Below are positions 22,171-36,000 of a DNA stretch of 64,000 nucleotides, in pieces. The notes beneath the pieces were generated by a model, which saw only the letters and a list, made by a program, of their open reading frames with translations, searched no databases and was not told the origin of the DNA. Positions within the stretch are counted from its first letter, which is position 1; each line of letters starts with the position of its first letter. The DNA comes from Brienomyrus brachyistius (Eukaryota > Chordata > Actinopteri > Osteoglossiformes > Mormyridae). Both the position numbers and the translations under genes were made by a program. The stretch spans positions 11,363,608-11,427,607 of the forward strand of contig NC_064549.1 of assembly GCF_023856365.1 (NCBI RefSeq), given 5' to 3'.

Positions 22171-24226
22171 CCGGAGGTCGCTCTGTACTCTTGTGTCACC
22201 GTGATCCTTTTACAGAGAGTTTCCCATGGTTTTACCAGAGATCCTCAGGATTCACGTTTTATGAAGAGGGACACAGTTAAAATATCTTTCAGATCACATT
22301 GTGAACAAAGGCTGAAACATAACATTATTTGCGTTACTATACTCCACTATTACTGCTTTACTGGGTTTTTCTGTGGCAAGGTTAAGATCCCCTTAGGTTT
22401 TACCTAATGAAATCTACAACAGGGGGAGTGTCACTGCAGAAAGCTGCCTCACCAGGTGCCAGACCCTCACTCCAGGGGCCCCAAGTGCTGTAACTCCCCT
22501 CCACCCCCCACTCCCGCAGTTTTTTTTTTTTTTGTCCCTCTTGTTTAGGAAGCTCAAGGCTTCTCCAGCTGCATCCTCTCTCCTCCGCTGTTTATTCAAA
22601 GGGCCCCCATCTCAGAACAGAGGCCTTCCTGTTCGCGTAAACCGGGGCAGCGCACTGATCTCACAGGCCTGGGTGTCCTGCCGCCAGACCCCGGCACGGG
22701 CCGCCGGATCGGCGCAGCGTGCCACCAAATGTCTGCCGGCGAAAGCCGCTCGGTTGAGAGCAGGGATTTTCGTGTTTGCTATAAACATCAGTTCATTATG
22801 GTTGCAAATTAAAAGGTGAAACAAAGAAGTTCATGCAGGAGTACAAAATGCCTCAGAAATAAGTGGTTATCTTTTTTTCTTTTTCTTTTTTTACATCCCA
22901 TAATTAAACTAATTTAAAAATCACTTACAAAGGAGTTAAAAGGAAGCTTTTAAAGAGCAGTATAAAGGGTGTGTTCTGTGAATTTTGATAGGTCTCGATT
23001 ATTTATTGTCAAACAGTCGGGGGAAAGGGGCCTCTATGATAATGAATAGTGAAGGTCATCGCATAGACTCCGAAAAACAACAGTAATTTGCTTCCCTCAA
23101 ATGAACATGGTGGGTAGCTGCACTGCAAAACACTGGTTTGGTGATGATGAATCTCATCCCCAAGGGGGTCTCCAAAAACACTCTAAAAACTCGACTGTTA
23201 TGAGGTACACAGAATTTACTCGGCCTGCTGCATCTATTTGGTGGCATTCTTAAGGTAATATTGACTCAGTTTGTGTACATGCTCTGTTTTGCGATATGAA
23301 TGATAATTTGCTGACATATTCAACACGTTATTACAATATTCAACACATTATTAACGCCACATATAAAGTCAAATACAGCTAGAAACACAAAACATGCAGT
23401 TTTTAAGAAAATGATTAATTCTGAATTTTAATTTGTTCGGCAAATTAGCTCAAATAATGCTGCAGTAATCAGTATGTCCTGCTTGGTGAAGTTCTAGCGT
23501 CTATCTACATCTGATTTTAATAGGCTAGTGACAATTTCAACTGCAGCAAAGCCTCCCAGTCATAGGAATATATTTAAAAAAGGAAAAAAACTGAAATATG
23601 TAAAAAAAAAATAAAAAATAATGAAGAATGAAAAAGGCACAAGACAGATGTATTATTACGCCTTCACTTGAAGCTGAAATGTGAGCGAATTTCAGCTGTA
23701 AGCAAACCCTCCTTCTATTCAGAGAAACAATGGAAAATGCGTCAATATAGCAGGACTGAACGTTTCACGTACCAACGTACATACACACCTTCTGTGCTTT
23801 CAGACTCAAGCCCTTCACGACAGTAGTGCCATTATAAGTTATTTTCAGCCAGTTCATTTGTGGATAAAACTCGGCAAATCGAAATAGAAGCATTTCAGCA
23901 ATAAAACAGCATCTATGTAAGAGTCAGGAGGGGAAACCTGTTTTGCTTATTTGTATATTGAAGCATGTAACTTCACATTGAGCATTGTCTGGGTTGAGGG
24001 CCCCTCCCATTTGGCCATTTCTGATTATTTAGGGGTCGGGGGGTTACAACCCCCCAACCCCCTCCCCGTTTAACCCCATGTATATTCTGTATATAGTCTG
24101 TTTGTTGGTTGGTTGTTTGATGTTAGTATTCCATCTTATTTTTGTGATTATGTACTTTCTGAATAAAGTTGCGGGATCTTGAATGCATTTATTAACAAAT
24201 GTATATTATAAAATAAGATGGTGTCC

Positions 24227-24586
24227 GGGGTAGCATGGTGGTGCAGTGGTTAGCACTGTTGCCTCACACCTCTGGGACCCGGGTTCGAGTCTCCGCCTGG
24301 GTTACATGTGTGTAGAGTTTGCATGTTCTCCCCATGTCATCGTGGGGTTTCCTCCAGGTACTCCGGTTTCCCCCCCACAGTCCAAAAACATGCGGAGGCT
24401 AATTGGACTTGCTAAATTGCCCGTAGGTGTGCATGTGTGAGTGAATGGTGTGTGAGTGTGCCCTGCGATGGGCTGGCCCCCCATCCTGGGTTGTTCCCTG
24501 CCTCATGCCCATTGCTTCCGGGATAGGCTCCGGACCCCCCTGCGACCCAGTAGGATAAGCGGTTTGGAAAATGGATGGATGGATGG
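24227..24586 (+). mobile_element. intact tRNA-derived SINE with 12-bp target duplication
   Basis: The head GGTGGTGCAGTGGTTAGC (A box) and GGGTTCGAGTCTC (B box) are RNA polymerase III promoter elements of a tRNA-like module. The body includes GTTTGCATGTTCTCCCC, CACAGTCCAAAAACATGCGG and CTAAATTGCCC. The tail is AGGATAAGCGGTTTGG with (ATGG)n. Perfect direct repeats AAGATGGTGTCC flank it at 24215-24226 and 24587-24598. This is a well-preserved and probably recent insertion of a family common in teleost genomes. Confidence 0.92.
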
Positions 24587-25253
24587 AAGATGGTGTCCTT
24601 GGTGGGTGGTGTTTGTGGGGGGGGGGGGGGGCATGCACTGGCTCTGTTGGAGGAACATGGGCCCCCTCGAGACGTTAACCCTGGATGAAGTGGATAAAGA
24701 TGAAGAGGACGATGTGGAAGCTTTGCTTGAAATTCAGTAGGGGGGGCACTCTGAGAAAGAGCAGAAAGGTCGCTCTCTATTCCCCGGGCCTCAGCGTGGA
24801 TGTCAATGTGAGGACAGGGTCTTCTTCTCCTTCACATCGTGCGGTGCGACATCTTGCGTACACCATTCTGTGACATCGAGCGATCCACTTCTCACTACTG
24901 ACCAACGCATGAGAACTGCCCGGCTTCGCTGAATTTACGTTCCACTGCATTATCTCTGAGTGAAACCGTTTCTCTAAACATAGAAGTTAAAGGAAAAGTT
25001 GTGTCTGATAAGATTAATGTTCAATGTGTGTTTGAAAAAGGAATGAAGTATTCCTCTTTGAAAGTACTGCAGTCTGCCGTGCGTTATTCTCACTTTGATA
25101 AATGAGACATGGAAAGCGGGCCCTAAACGAGGTTTCATTACGATTATTTAAACAAGGTTACAGGTTGTAAATGTAGCATTTGCCATTGCATATTTCCTGA
25201 TTCCTGAATGTACAAATGTCCTCTACAAGGTTAGAAAAACCCTATTGAATTTT

Positions 25254-25462
25254 TTTTTCAGGGAGGTGGTAGCTCCGCAGGTTAGGATACTGTACCTGCG
25301 ATCAGAATGCTGCAGGTTTGAATCCCAGGATTTGCAGAGTGACATCACTGTTGGGTCCTTGAGTGAGGCCCTTAATCTCCAGTTGCTCCAGGGACTGTCT
25401 GACCCTGGTCACACAAAAATGTGTGCAGCTTTGGATAAAAGCCTTTCCTGAATAAATTAAAT
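25254..25462 (+). repeat. tRNA-derived SINE, second family
   Basis: The head GGTGGTAGCTCCGCAGGTTA and B-box-like GCAGGTTTGAATCCC are followed by GTGAGGCCCTTAATCTCC, CTGACCCTGGTCACAC and the tail GCTTTGGATAAAAGC. The same family is seen at 55500-55712 and, reversed, at 39975-40110 and 60307-60442. Confidence 0.7.
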
Positions 25463-27189
25463 CCAACTGAGAACTCATAGCGTGTTGAGTCTCGAGTTCC
25501 AGTGCGCAGTTTTCAATATATCTAGCACAGGATTCCCCATCTATTTGAATAAACATCCCCTCTGCAATGATATACATGGAACTGATCACAGATTTTAGTT
25601 GATTAAGATGCCATGCTGATGGGATTAAATCCATTTCCCACAGTGGGAGAATTTAGCATTTCAGCTGTAGCTTAATTGGGAATTTTCAGTAGGAACTGCT
25701 AAATTAAAATCGTCCTTAATGAATTCTGTCATAGATTAAGACGCGTAATTATGTGGCAAGTGAGTGGACTTCAGTCATTAATGCCTTCTAAAGCAATTAT
25801 GTATCTTTATTTCATATATCTTTATATCAGACATATATTTCTAATTTAGTAAATAAAACGCCAAAGGTAAATGTGTTGGTCTCCCCAGTCTTTTAATGTC
25901 AGTCTTGCCATCTGCCACTTGATGGCCAACACAATGTACAGACTGAAGCAAACATTTCACATTCTAGGCGATGACTCCGACCACACAGAGTAAACTGTTG
26001 CCCCCCCCCCACGTAACGCAGCAGCTGCGGAAGGCAGCATCAATCATTAATGGTCGCTCGTGGTTGGCAGTCATGTGTCCACAAACCTTCCCCCCGCACC
26101 CCCACCCCACCCCACCCCCCCGGGCTCAGCTGGCCTTGCTCCAGATCGGGCAGGCGTGGTGCAGTGTAGCCATGACGCAGGCTCGCCGCCTCGCACGCCC
26201 TGCTCCTGTCCGTGCACCGTCGCCCCCCAGCACCTCCAGCTAGAGGCTGCCGCTCCTTTACTCTGCAACTTACGAGAAAGGACAAAGCGGACGAGCCGAT
26301 CACCGGCCTGTGAAGAATATCCTCTCTTATGTTTTTTGTCCACAGCAAAGCACCATAGCGACGTCATGCTAAAGTGAACTGAGCCGAAGTGAAACAGCAC
26401 CATTAGATGATATATTAATGGCTTGCTTTATATTCGATTTGTTTGTTTGCAGTTGTGTGTTTGGTGAGGCTGAAGCAAAAATAAGCTCCCAGAATTTAAA
26501 TGCTGAGTCATAAGTGCTTATAACCCTTCGCTCAAACTGCGTCAAGGGGCGGATTGTCCGCACTGTAATCCAGCAACGTCCTTTCATCTGGTAATTTGGT
26601 GTTTAGCCTCTGAATGATCTCTGACCCCTTATGACCTTAGGACAGGGACTGTCTTTTCATCTCCCAGCAGGCTGGTGGCACTTATGCTGATTACCCAAGG
26701 TGTACACATGGCCTGACCCCCCCGTGACCTTAATGCGGCTGCTGCTGCTGCTTTGGGGTCCAGATGTGTGGCGTAAGCGAGTGGTGACCGAGGGACACTT
26801 CAAACGGGGGTGTTTGCAGGGCCATGCAGAAAAGCCCGTGGGGGGTGGGTTCCTGTCCCTGAGCCGATCGAGGATGTTCGGACACCCCTCAGCCCGTTGC
26901 GGCATAATTCGCGGAGAACGGGACTCATTTCCTATTTATCCGGAGTGAAAATCAAGCAGTTGGATTTGCCTGCGGAATTAAGAATGCTAATGAGCTAAAT
27001 GGAAGGCTTGGAAAGGCGGGGCACCTGTTTTATGACCTGACGTAAATGCCCAGAGACGCTGTTCTTCCCCCCCCCCCCCCAGCCCTGCCCCTCCAGGAAC
27101 AAAAACTGAAGAGCAATGACGTGATTAGGCATTGCCATGTTATTGTTCTCAGAAAACATAGACCACAAGATGAACAAATGGGCTCTTTG

Positions 27190-27310
27190 GCCAATAATTC
27201 AATTTCACCAGCCTTCAAGAAACACCTCAAGACCCATCTCCTTCATGAATTCCTCTACCAACCTAATCCCTCTTTACGTTCCTTGAAGGTTCTTGTGCTG
27301 TACTTCTGGT
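27190..27310 (+). repeat. probable LINE 3' fragment
   Basis: The open frame reads SPAFKKHLKTHLLHEFLYQP. This resembles the C-terminal tail of L2/CR1-like reverse transcriptases in fish, where an F-x-LKTHLF-type motif ends the protein. Only about 40 residues are present. A SINE/LINE-like tail (GGGATAGGCTCCAGGC) follows at 27470-27595. Confidence 0.42.
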
Positions 27311-27469
27311 CCTTGAAAAGTCCTATTAGGTCCTTGCTTTGTTAGAAGTTGTTGTGTAGCTCCAGCTCCAATACTAATTACTCTCATATCTGGGGATTGG
27401 AAGCTCAACCTACCTGTATTTGCATTTGTGTGAATTGGCCTTTTTTTGTGTGCACGTGTATATGTGTCC

Positions 27470-27595
27470 TGCGACGCTCTGGTTTCCTGTCCAGGGTGTC
27501 GCCTTCTTTGTGCCCCAGTGCATCCTGGGATAGGCTCCAGGCTCATTGTAACCCTGGGCTGCAAAAGCGCTTATAGAGGTTGGCTGGATGGAGGG
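27470..27595 (+). repeat. SINE 3' tail fragment
   Basis: GTTTCCTGTCCAGGGTGTCG, then CATCCTGGGATAGGCTCCAG and AGCGCTTATAGAGG with GGATGGA correspond to the tail of the 24227 family. Confidence 0.65.
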
Positions 27596-30500
27596 ACAAT
27601 GTATCAGTGCATGATAAGGGAAGAGGACACAAATGAATGCTCGCCACGCTTGGCGCGGCTTTGTCACTCGCTGTCAGCAGACCAATAAAAATCTGCAGCA
27701 CTCTGGGGCAAGATCAGAGCGGCGTGTGATGTCTCGGCGTTGTCAGAAACGCGGTAATCCTTTTGTGACCCACTTTGGATTCGGAAGGAGTCCGTTGTTA
27801 AGAGTGAAAGAGGAAATTTCCCTCGGCGCACAAATATCTCCAAAGCTTCCTTCATTTTCAAAAAAAAAAAAAAAATGTTTTCTCTTTTACCGAAAACACG
27901 GGATGTGCTAACAAACGGCCACGCTTGGATTTCCCAAGCACACAATCCCTTTAATAACTCTGTTGTTTCCAAGCTATAACACGTAATCGAATTTAAAAGC
28001 CTTTTGCTGTAGTCATAGTGTTTTTTTTTTTCCCAGCAACCTTTTCCACTTGGGCAATGACACCACATGTGTGTATTTAATTGGATAGGGAAGTAAAACC
28101 TCTTTTCTGGTCATCAATTACCCTTTTCAAATCTGGGTGGGACATAGTTTAGCAGGTTTTTTGGGGTCCAAATGGGGAATCGTGAAAGAATGGTGAAAAG
28201 CAAGGGCTTTATCACACTACTTCTGAAACATCTCTTAATAGTCGACTCCCTCGACTCCTGTGAATTTGATGATCCCATCTAAACGGCACCAAAATGCACC
28301 AAGCAGCACCTGCTATAGTTTTGCCAATGGTTGCTCTTCATCTGAAGCGGTGCTTTATGTTCCTCTCGCAATCTGCTGTGTCACAGGGAATATTTCAACA
28401 GGAATGGGATTTAGTGAATCTCGGGTGTATATATTTGAACTCAGTTTGTTTGCCTTCCAGATGAATGTGCTTGCACTTTGATAAGGAGACGGTAAATCTC
28501 GCAGTAGTGGTCCAAAGATACAAACAGCCGCACAGAGTCAGAGGAATTTTGAGGGGGGGGTGGGTGTGGTTGGTATCTTCTTTTGTTACAATAGATTTTA
28601 TGCCTTAAACCAGTCTGAAATACAGCATTCCCCCTCAAGTGGTGTGATCGCTGGAATGGCAAGCTTCCCAGAAGGAGGGGGGGACGGTTGAAGATCAGGG
28701 GTCTGGAATATGTGGGGGGGCTTTCTTCCCATGGCATTGTTTCAGCTGTCAGAGCAGATGAGGAGCGACAGTCATGAAGTGAAAAACCCGTTTTTCCTCA
28801 AGGTCTAACGGAAGGTCAGCAGTTTGTGTCATCGGACAAATTACTCACGCCGGTGCATCAGGGGTTAGAGTGGTGGTGGTAGTGCGGGGGGATGGGGGGG
28901 GGGGGGGGGGGGGGGGCAGTTCAGCAAAGTCCTGATTGCCTCTTGAACTTTCATTGCCTTTCTGCCTCACCTGTCTGAGTGCCTCGGCGTCACGTGACCG
29001 CGCTGCTTACCGCATCTCTCAAGGTCAGCTAACCCCACAGTGAACCCATCAGAGACCAGTCTAATTATTGAGCACCAACAGGCATGTCTGGAATAACCCA
29101 ATTATTCTGGGCATGTATTAGATAAAGAGTCTTATTGCTTTCTTTCCTGAGAGGAATAGTTTTAAAAGGAATTAGATTTCCCCCAATACTTCTCAGCCAA
29201 GACTTTCCTGGTGTTAATTGGGTATCGTAAGCATTGTGGAATACTTATTCCCAGCAAATTTCATAACTGGCCTTTTAAATTAAACATGTGGAGATGAGAA
29301 ATAGCGTGCCGAGATCGCTGATGAATCCTCACCCCTTGCCGTTAAATATTTTATAACAAGTTGAATGGTGCTGATCGATAAAAGTGGAGGGCAGCCCCCC
29401 CCCCACCCCGAATAATATGCAGTGAAATAATAGTTATGCCATCGTCTGGATTGCTGATTTTAAGGTCACCCTCAGTATAGCAAGAGGGCATATCAGTTTT
29501 TAGCACTCTCAAGGGAGAAAACATGTTTTCTCCTCAATCTGTTATGCTCCTGTGGAGGACTGACTTTCATGGGTCCTGGGGGGCTGTGTGGATTTGCACG
29601 CCGATTCATATCTGGACCACGATCAGGGTCCTGGCCCGGAGCAAAAACCCCTCGTACTTCGATTTTTGACTGGCACGAAGACATCTGGCAGATTAAATTC
29701 ACGGAGGACCGCCATTTGCATATCGCTCATCACCGATGGTTCCTGTCCCCCCTCCCCCCCCATCCACCCCTCGCCGCCGCCCCCCGCACGTCAGCCCCCA
29801 GTGTGCATTGGCTGTGAGAGCTGCCAGAGATAAGAAATGCGCTGCCTTCAAGGTCAAGGGTCGCCACAAAACTGCTTTTGGTCAACGGCACTAAACACCA
29901 GCTTCTCAGAACTGGCCTGATTCCCCCCCCCAGTGTGGGTGTACTTCTCCTGACGGATCACCAGATGATGCTTGTGCCCAAAAGGCCTCTGATTGTTTTA
30001 CAAATTTCTTCATGAAAGATCTGGATGGCATTCGGAGCATTGTGGGAAAAGAATAACAGTGAGTCACAGTATCAGATGATGATATTTTTAGACATCTTAG
30101 GTCAGAGGGTTAAACATCATGACTAAGTAGTTGATCCTTCGTTCCAGCGGGACATACTGAGAGCTACCGGCTGCGCTGTGGCCCACTTGGACCCAGGACA
30201 GCCCGAAGGCCTGGCCGCAAGTGGGCGTCCGCGATAACAGAACCACGGCATGAGACGAGAGAGATCTAGAAGCAAGAGGACGGGCTCAACTCCTGGGCGT
30301 TTAAGGAACATCTCCTGGCAGTGCAGCACAGCGGCCCAAAGAGCGGCTTTGTGTAATCGAAGGGGGGGGCTGGACCCTGGAAACCGTCCACGCCGACTGA
30401 CCTTTTCTGAAAATAACGAGAGCTGCTCGACAGCATGAGTCCTTGCAGGGCAGCCACTGCCTGCTCAGGCAGCAGCAGGGAATACAGAGGCCCTGTGTGG

Positions 30501-31572
30501 GCTGGCAGAGGACCCCTTTCCGGGAGGTCACGGCACTTCGAGCCGTCCTTGACGTGCCAGTCGCTGTTGTGGGAGGCTGTGAGGGAGCTCTGTGTCCGGG
30601 TGCTCCTGTCACCTCTGGCCGGTCATTGTCGGGCAGGAAGCCGGTACAGCCGCGGAGGCAGCCCCGAACAGAACATTGCGTTGTGCTGCAGGTGGAGGCT
30701 GGTACTTTTTAGGTTAGGACAGTACTCGGGTTGTCTCCCAGAGCCAAGATCATGCAGGCTACACTGGCGTGGGAGTGGGGGGCGATGGAGGGGGCTTCAT
30801 TTCACCCTGCCAAGCTTCTCTGAAAGGTCACAGAGCCGGCTTCTTGTGTCTTTGTGCATTTAACCTTCAGTGAGAGTTTGTGCTCCGTCCGCAACACAAG
30901 GCACAAGGGACTTTTTCTAACTTTTATTGGACAGGAACACAAAACAGTTGCTCCATATCCTCGTGCAGGATGCTAAATATTTTAAACCTGAATCTGCATG
31001 TCTAGTAGTATTACAGCATAGTCAACTACTGCCTCCCAAGACAATTAATAAAGTAAAATGCATAAAATTAACTGACTTATTTCACCAACATCCTGTACAA
31101 TTTTGCTAGAATTTGATGTGCTTGATACATCGAAAGTTTTAACAGGGGGTTTGCCTCCCGCTTGCCCCTCCCCTGAAGGTTCAGCGGGCCTATGAATATC
31201 GTGTAGAATGCTAAGAGATGAGCTGCCAATGGCACATGGGGGTGTGCACATGTAGTGTATTTCTGACACCCATTGGTCGCTCTTTCATTCACTGTGTCCC
31301 CATAGGCCAGCAGAGAGTAGGTGGAGCCACATCCATTTACGAAGCTGTAAAATTCTCCGTTGACACATTATGTGTTAATACACGGCTCGATTGCCACAGC
31401 TTAAACCATGAGTGGGTTAGTGAGGTTTCATAAACAGAGTCTCATTGTCTCAGAACTATTTATATAATTTCGAATAATGCGCCTACAGCTCAACCCAGAT
31501 TCTTGAATGAAAATGTCTTACACAACATAATCGGCTACACAGAGGTGCTTAATGAGATTGTTAAAACATGAT

Positions 31573-31600
31573 ATATGGATGGATGGATGGATGGATGATA
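31573..31600. repeat. (GGAT)n microsatellite
   Basis: ATGGATGGATGGATGGATGG tract. It may be a remnant of a SINE tail. Confidence 0.8.
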
Positions 31601-31939
31601 AATTTTATCAATCAGGAAGGAAAATCAAGGTGCAGAAACTGGCGACATAAAATATCAAGTAGTATAATTACTAGATAAGTATTGCAATTAAAAGATGAAA
31701 AATAAGCAACAGATGTTCATAAAAAAAAATTTAATGGATACATACAATGTACACATGAGACTGCATTACCTGGCAATGCTACAGACTGTTACAGAGCACA
31801 ATGTAATTGAATATGGATCATAGTCTTTCCCACAGACTTGATCACAACGCCGCACCAAAAAGAAAGGAATGAAGCTGCCATGGACTCAGCAGACCCACCG
31901 GCCCTTTTATTTAGTCTCATCTGCTCCTCAACAAGTCAA

Positions 31940-32360
31940 ACCGTGAGTCGTGGGGTGGCGTGGGGAGGGCCCCGGCGCCAGGGAGCAGATACCGCCACGG
32001 ATCGGCGGAGATGAGCTGCGGCGCACCCTGGGACCGCCTTCTGGGGAGGAGCAGGTCGCGGGAGGGGGATGGAGGCAGCGCCGCCACCGCTAGACGTCAG
32101 GACGGTGGGGCGCGGCGCGTCAGCGCCGGTGTCACCCATGCGTGAAATGAAACTCAGACAACCGGGCCCTCCGGCGGCACCTTGGTCTCCCGCTAGCCGA
32201 GCGCACCGCCGTCTCTCCTACGCGGACTGGAAAATAAGCCAGGGAGCATTCTGGGATCGTTCGGGTTGCCGGGGTTCGGCGGCTGACAACAGAAGCCTGG
32301 GAAGAACATCCGTCTGGGTCAGCTGAGGCGGTTCGGTGGGGCGGGGAGGGGAGTGGATCT
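31940..32360. promoter_or_regulatory. CpG-island-like block
   Basis: About 420 bp with high GC and dense CpG (for example GGCGCGGCGCGTCAGCGCCGG around 32107) in otherwise AT-rich surroundings. No coding frame or convincing splice site was seen. It could be an orphan CpG island, a promoter of a non-coding RNA or an enhancer. Confidence 0.45.
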
Positions 32361-32842
32361 CGGTCGCACAGGTCCCCAGTTACATCAGTCACAGCGATGA
32401 CAAGATCAAAGTGTTTCGCAGACACAGGTCTTCATCCAAACATGGCATTTTCCCTGGTGTCAGGTCGCAGCTTTTGTTGCCGCCCCCGTTGTCCATGAAA
32501 ACTGTTTGATGTGACGTAGCGTGCGAGAGGCTGACACTTGAAAAGGCTTCGTTTTGCGGGGGAAACCGCAACACTTACATTGCTGTTGAAAGTCACTTAG
32601 GATGTAGCAGACATTGCACTGAAGAGCTTTGAAATCCCATTGGGACACTTCTGTCAAAGAGGCATTTTTCTTAATGTGCTTATGAGAGGGGGGGGGAAAA
32701 AACTCAACTGTGGTATCTGTAGGGGGCCATTATGAATTATTGATATTAGCTGCTTTAGGGGAATAGAACTGCGAACAGCGAAATGCATTAATGCAAAGTA
32801 AATCATTATGAATAAAGGTGTTTCTAGGGAAAAAAAACATGG

Positions 32843-33006
32843 TTATTCAAAATGGAAATGTCAAACTAAAGATTGCCTAATTATGAATTAACATTCAGAA
32901 AATTTCATACAAGCAAAGATGACGGCGATGTGTAGATTAAGATGACAAAATATACAATTATTCAAAATGGAAATGTCAGCCAAGAGATTGCTTAATTATG
33001 AATTAA
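32843..33006. repeat. 49-bp direct repeat pair
   Basis: 32843-32891 and 32958-33006 share TTATTCAAAATGGAAATGTC and GATTGC-TAATTATGAATTAA with few mismatches, 115 bp apart. Both carry a TAATTA core. They do not match the mobile elements in the window. Confidence 0.88.
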
Positions 33007-36000
33007 GATTTTGACAGCTCCGTAGAAAAGTGCGATATTATGACACCTAATGAAATCAAATGGTGTTAAAGGGCACAGAACTCGCTGGAAGCAGGAGCGG
33101 ACATAGATTTCCAGACTCCTTCCTGACCTCCAAAACCGGTGAGCGAGGTTAACAACTTGATGAACCTGAGGAACTTTTATTACCATGAACCGTACCCATG
33201 GTCCAGAATATTAATCAGCTCCGGGATCCATACAAATTCTGAGCCACGTGGACAACCCTGATCAATGCATGGCAAGGTACTATGAATTGCAAAATCAATA
33301 AGGCTTTATTTGCTTTTACAATGCGCTGTCTCACTGCAAATAAGGGCCGTAACAGAGTTGCCCAGAAAGTGGGGCCTCGTCGCGAGTCTACTCTCATTGG
33401 GGGGGGGTGTGTTATCTGAGCCCTCTCTGGAGACATGGCAAAACCATGCAGTGACCCCTGGGTTCGAAAAAAAAGAAGAAACACAAGCGACCAGCGAAGG
33501 ACGTCATGTAAATTTAATGCTGTTAACGCTTCGTAGGAACTCTATAGCATCGCCCAGGGGCATAGGGAACATGGGACATGGGGGGGGGTGTGTACCCCCA
33601 ATGTTTCATGTGCTTTAATTCATCTCCCCCAATAAACAGGCCTTCATATGTAAATTACTTAGCTGCCTCCCCCCCCCCCCCCCCCCCCAATATCAAGCTT
33701 TGTCTTATGCCGTTGGCTGGGGATTGTTATGGTTTGAACCAGCCTACCCCAAGTGCTGTTTGTCTGAGATGCACGTCTACGTTCCCATAAGTGCCTCCGG
33801 CCCCTCGTTTTCTGAGGGTGGGGGGGGGGGGGTTACTCTCAGGGGGTCTCACAGGCGAGACGGAGCGTTTCAGGATCCCGACGTGACTCACACAGCCCCA
33901 AGCCCCCCGCTGTGAGCGGCTCACCTTTCATCCTTGACCTTGCGTCTGGGCCCCCTCCATTAAATACGGCTGAACTACGCTAAAGTATTCTCCCCCTGAC
34001 CTTCGTTCCCTACCACAGGAAATAATCCAGACAAAATAGGATGTTACCGTATAACATTTGTGGGCTAAAATAAAGAGCTGATTCAGGGAAGCCGAAGCGA
34101 ACATTTAAACCTTATAAATAAGGAATAACGACAATAATATTTGTCATGCCCCAGACTGGTTAAAACGTTAAAACGTGCTTATTATAGTTCAACACCAAGA
34201 GTGCAAGAGAGAACACCCCGAACCAGGCCACCCATCCGCAATGTCAGGCTCTGTGACCGATGGTCCCTGTGACCATAAAGGCAGGTAAGCAATGGCACTC
34301 GTGGAAATACGGTAGCAGCACATCCGAGTAAAAGTCGGGCCTCGGCAACCTTGACCAGAACCCTTAGACAAAATACACACAAACCAGAAAGCAGAGTCCG
34401 GAAAGCAGACTCCACACCAGCCCAAGCACTTGGTCTTACATGTGAGCTGCAATGATGACTGTGTACCAAGCAATTCTCACTATTCTGTGTAAATAAGATT
34501 CAGAGCCAACTACCACTGGCTCAGAGCAAGATCACACAGTCCTTGCTCAATTACGTGATCACAACAGAGCACAACTGTAAGAAATATTCTTTAAAAATAA
34601 ATATCTTTTGACAAGGCTCACTATCTTATTCCTCGAGCTCTTCGCAGCCAATGGGTACCGGTTCCTACCATATTTACTTTTAATTGTCAAGTGGAATTTA
34701 ACAAATTTTTTGTTAAAGTGTTTTGGTGGATGGACTTAGTATAGCAGAAATATAGCTGTTTAGATAGATGCATGTATGGATGGATGGGTGACAAACTCTA
34801 TGAATCAGGAGGGGAAATAGTTTAAGTATAATTGAAAAAAGATTGTTTGCTTTCAGCGGAAAGAAAGGAATGGATTTAGCAGCTTGGGAGGTTGTGGGTG
34901 GGGGGTGTTGGGGAGGTGGGTGGCTGTGGGCAGAGGGGGTTAGGGAGGTAGGTTTCAGGATGTCAGCGGCGCTGTCAGTGTCACATCAGGGAAGAATAAG
35001 AGAAGGCTTTCTTGACAGGCCTGCTGATCCGTGACTAGGCCACCAAAACCTCTGGACCTGGGGCCCCCTTAGGACCCATGTGGAGGGAACCGTCTAGAGG
35101 AGCTGACCTGACACCACGCAGACAAGGCTGAGATGCGTCTCACCGAAGAAGAAACAGCGCCGGGGACTTTGTCTTTATCTCGATCTCCCGTGCCACTTTC
35201 TGAATGCTGCTTGCTCATTCTGCAGGCAGAGATAGGCACCAAATGTGCTTAGCAAATGGCAGCCTTTCTCTTACAAACAGACAGAATATGACGAGCTATG
35301 TTATAATGCACAGGCTCTCACAGGCAGAAGCCCAGGGGCTTCAACCCCAGTCAACAACTTATACTGGCACCCAGTTGACAACTACACCATCATAGTAAAA
35401 AATTACCTCTGGCCTCTATCAAAAAGGGAGACCATATGCTTTAGGCATTGTGGCCCAACGTGGTTTTGTATTGGCCATCCGAATATCCTCCTAAGATCCA
35501 GGGCAAAAACAGTTTTTCAGCTTTAATTTTTTTGTTTTACATAAATTGTTGGGATGGCTAGAAGCTTAACCCCACATATGCGATGTCATCTCAAAGCCCA
35601 AACTGTCCTCTTTATGGAACAACAGGATCTACAAGAGTAGCATAGTATGAAAGATATGAGCAAAAATTTTATGTCCTCTACAGAGGACAAAAATGAATTG
35701 CTGGATTATGGATATAAGATGCCCGTAATCATCATGTAACACTGTCATCTTGTGAAGTTTCTGTTTGAGTAGATCGACAATCAGGATAAAGTTGAGTTTC
35801 CTTCTCTGTTCTTTCATTTCCTGCTAGATGGGGCATTTTTCTACACCAACGTGATCTTATTTATAAAATACGTTTATAAAATCTCATATAGAAATCACTA
35901 ACACGTCCCGTTTGATGGAACGTTTCAGTTTTGCCTGCTCTCATGAACTCTCCACGACTGCTTTATTGTTTGTGATTACAGGCTGGATCAGAATTTGGAC

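Larger units (their letters stand above)
22171..31930. other. non-coding stretch upstream of samsn1
   Basis: Apart from the repeats listed I find no exon-like frame with plausible splice signals. There are pyrimidine tracts near 22510 and 22870, a G tract at 24617-24631, a C tract at 27067-27080 and a 23-G tract at 28894-28916. The block 29090-29290 has balanced composition and no visible repeat, and could be conserved non-coding sequence, but this cannot be judged here. Confidence 0.5.

Noticed and set aside
29569..29833. Overlapping plus-strand Pro-rich frames
   Set aside because: Caused by C-rich sequence, with no start context, splice sites or homology.
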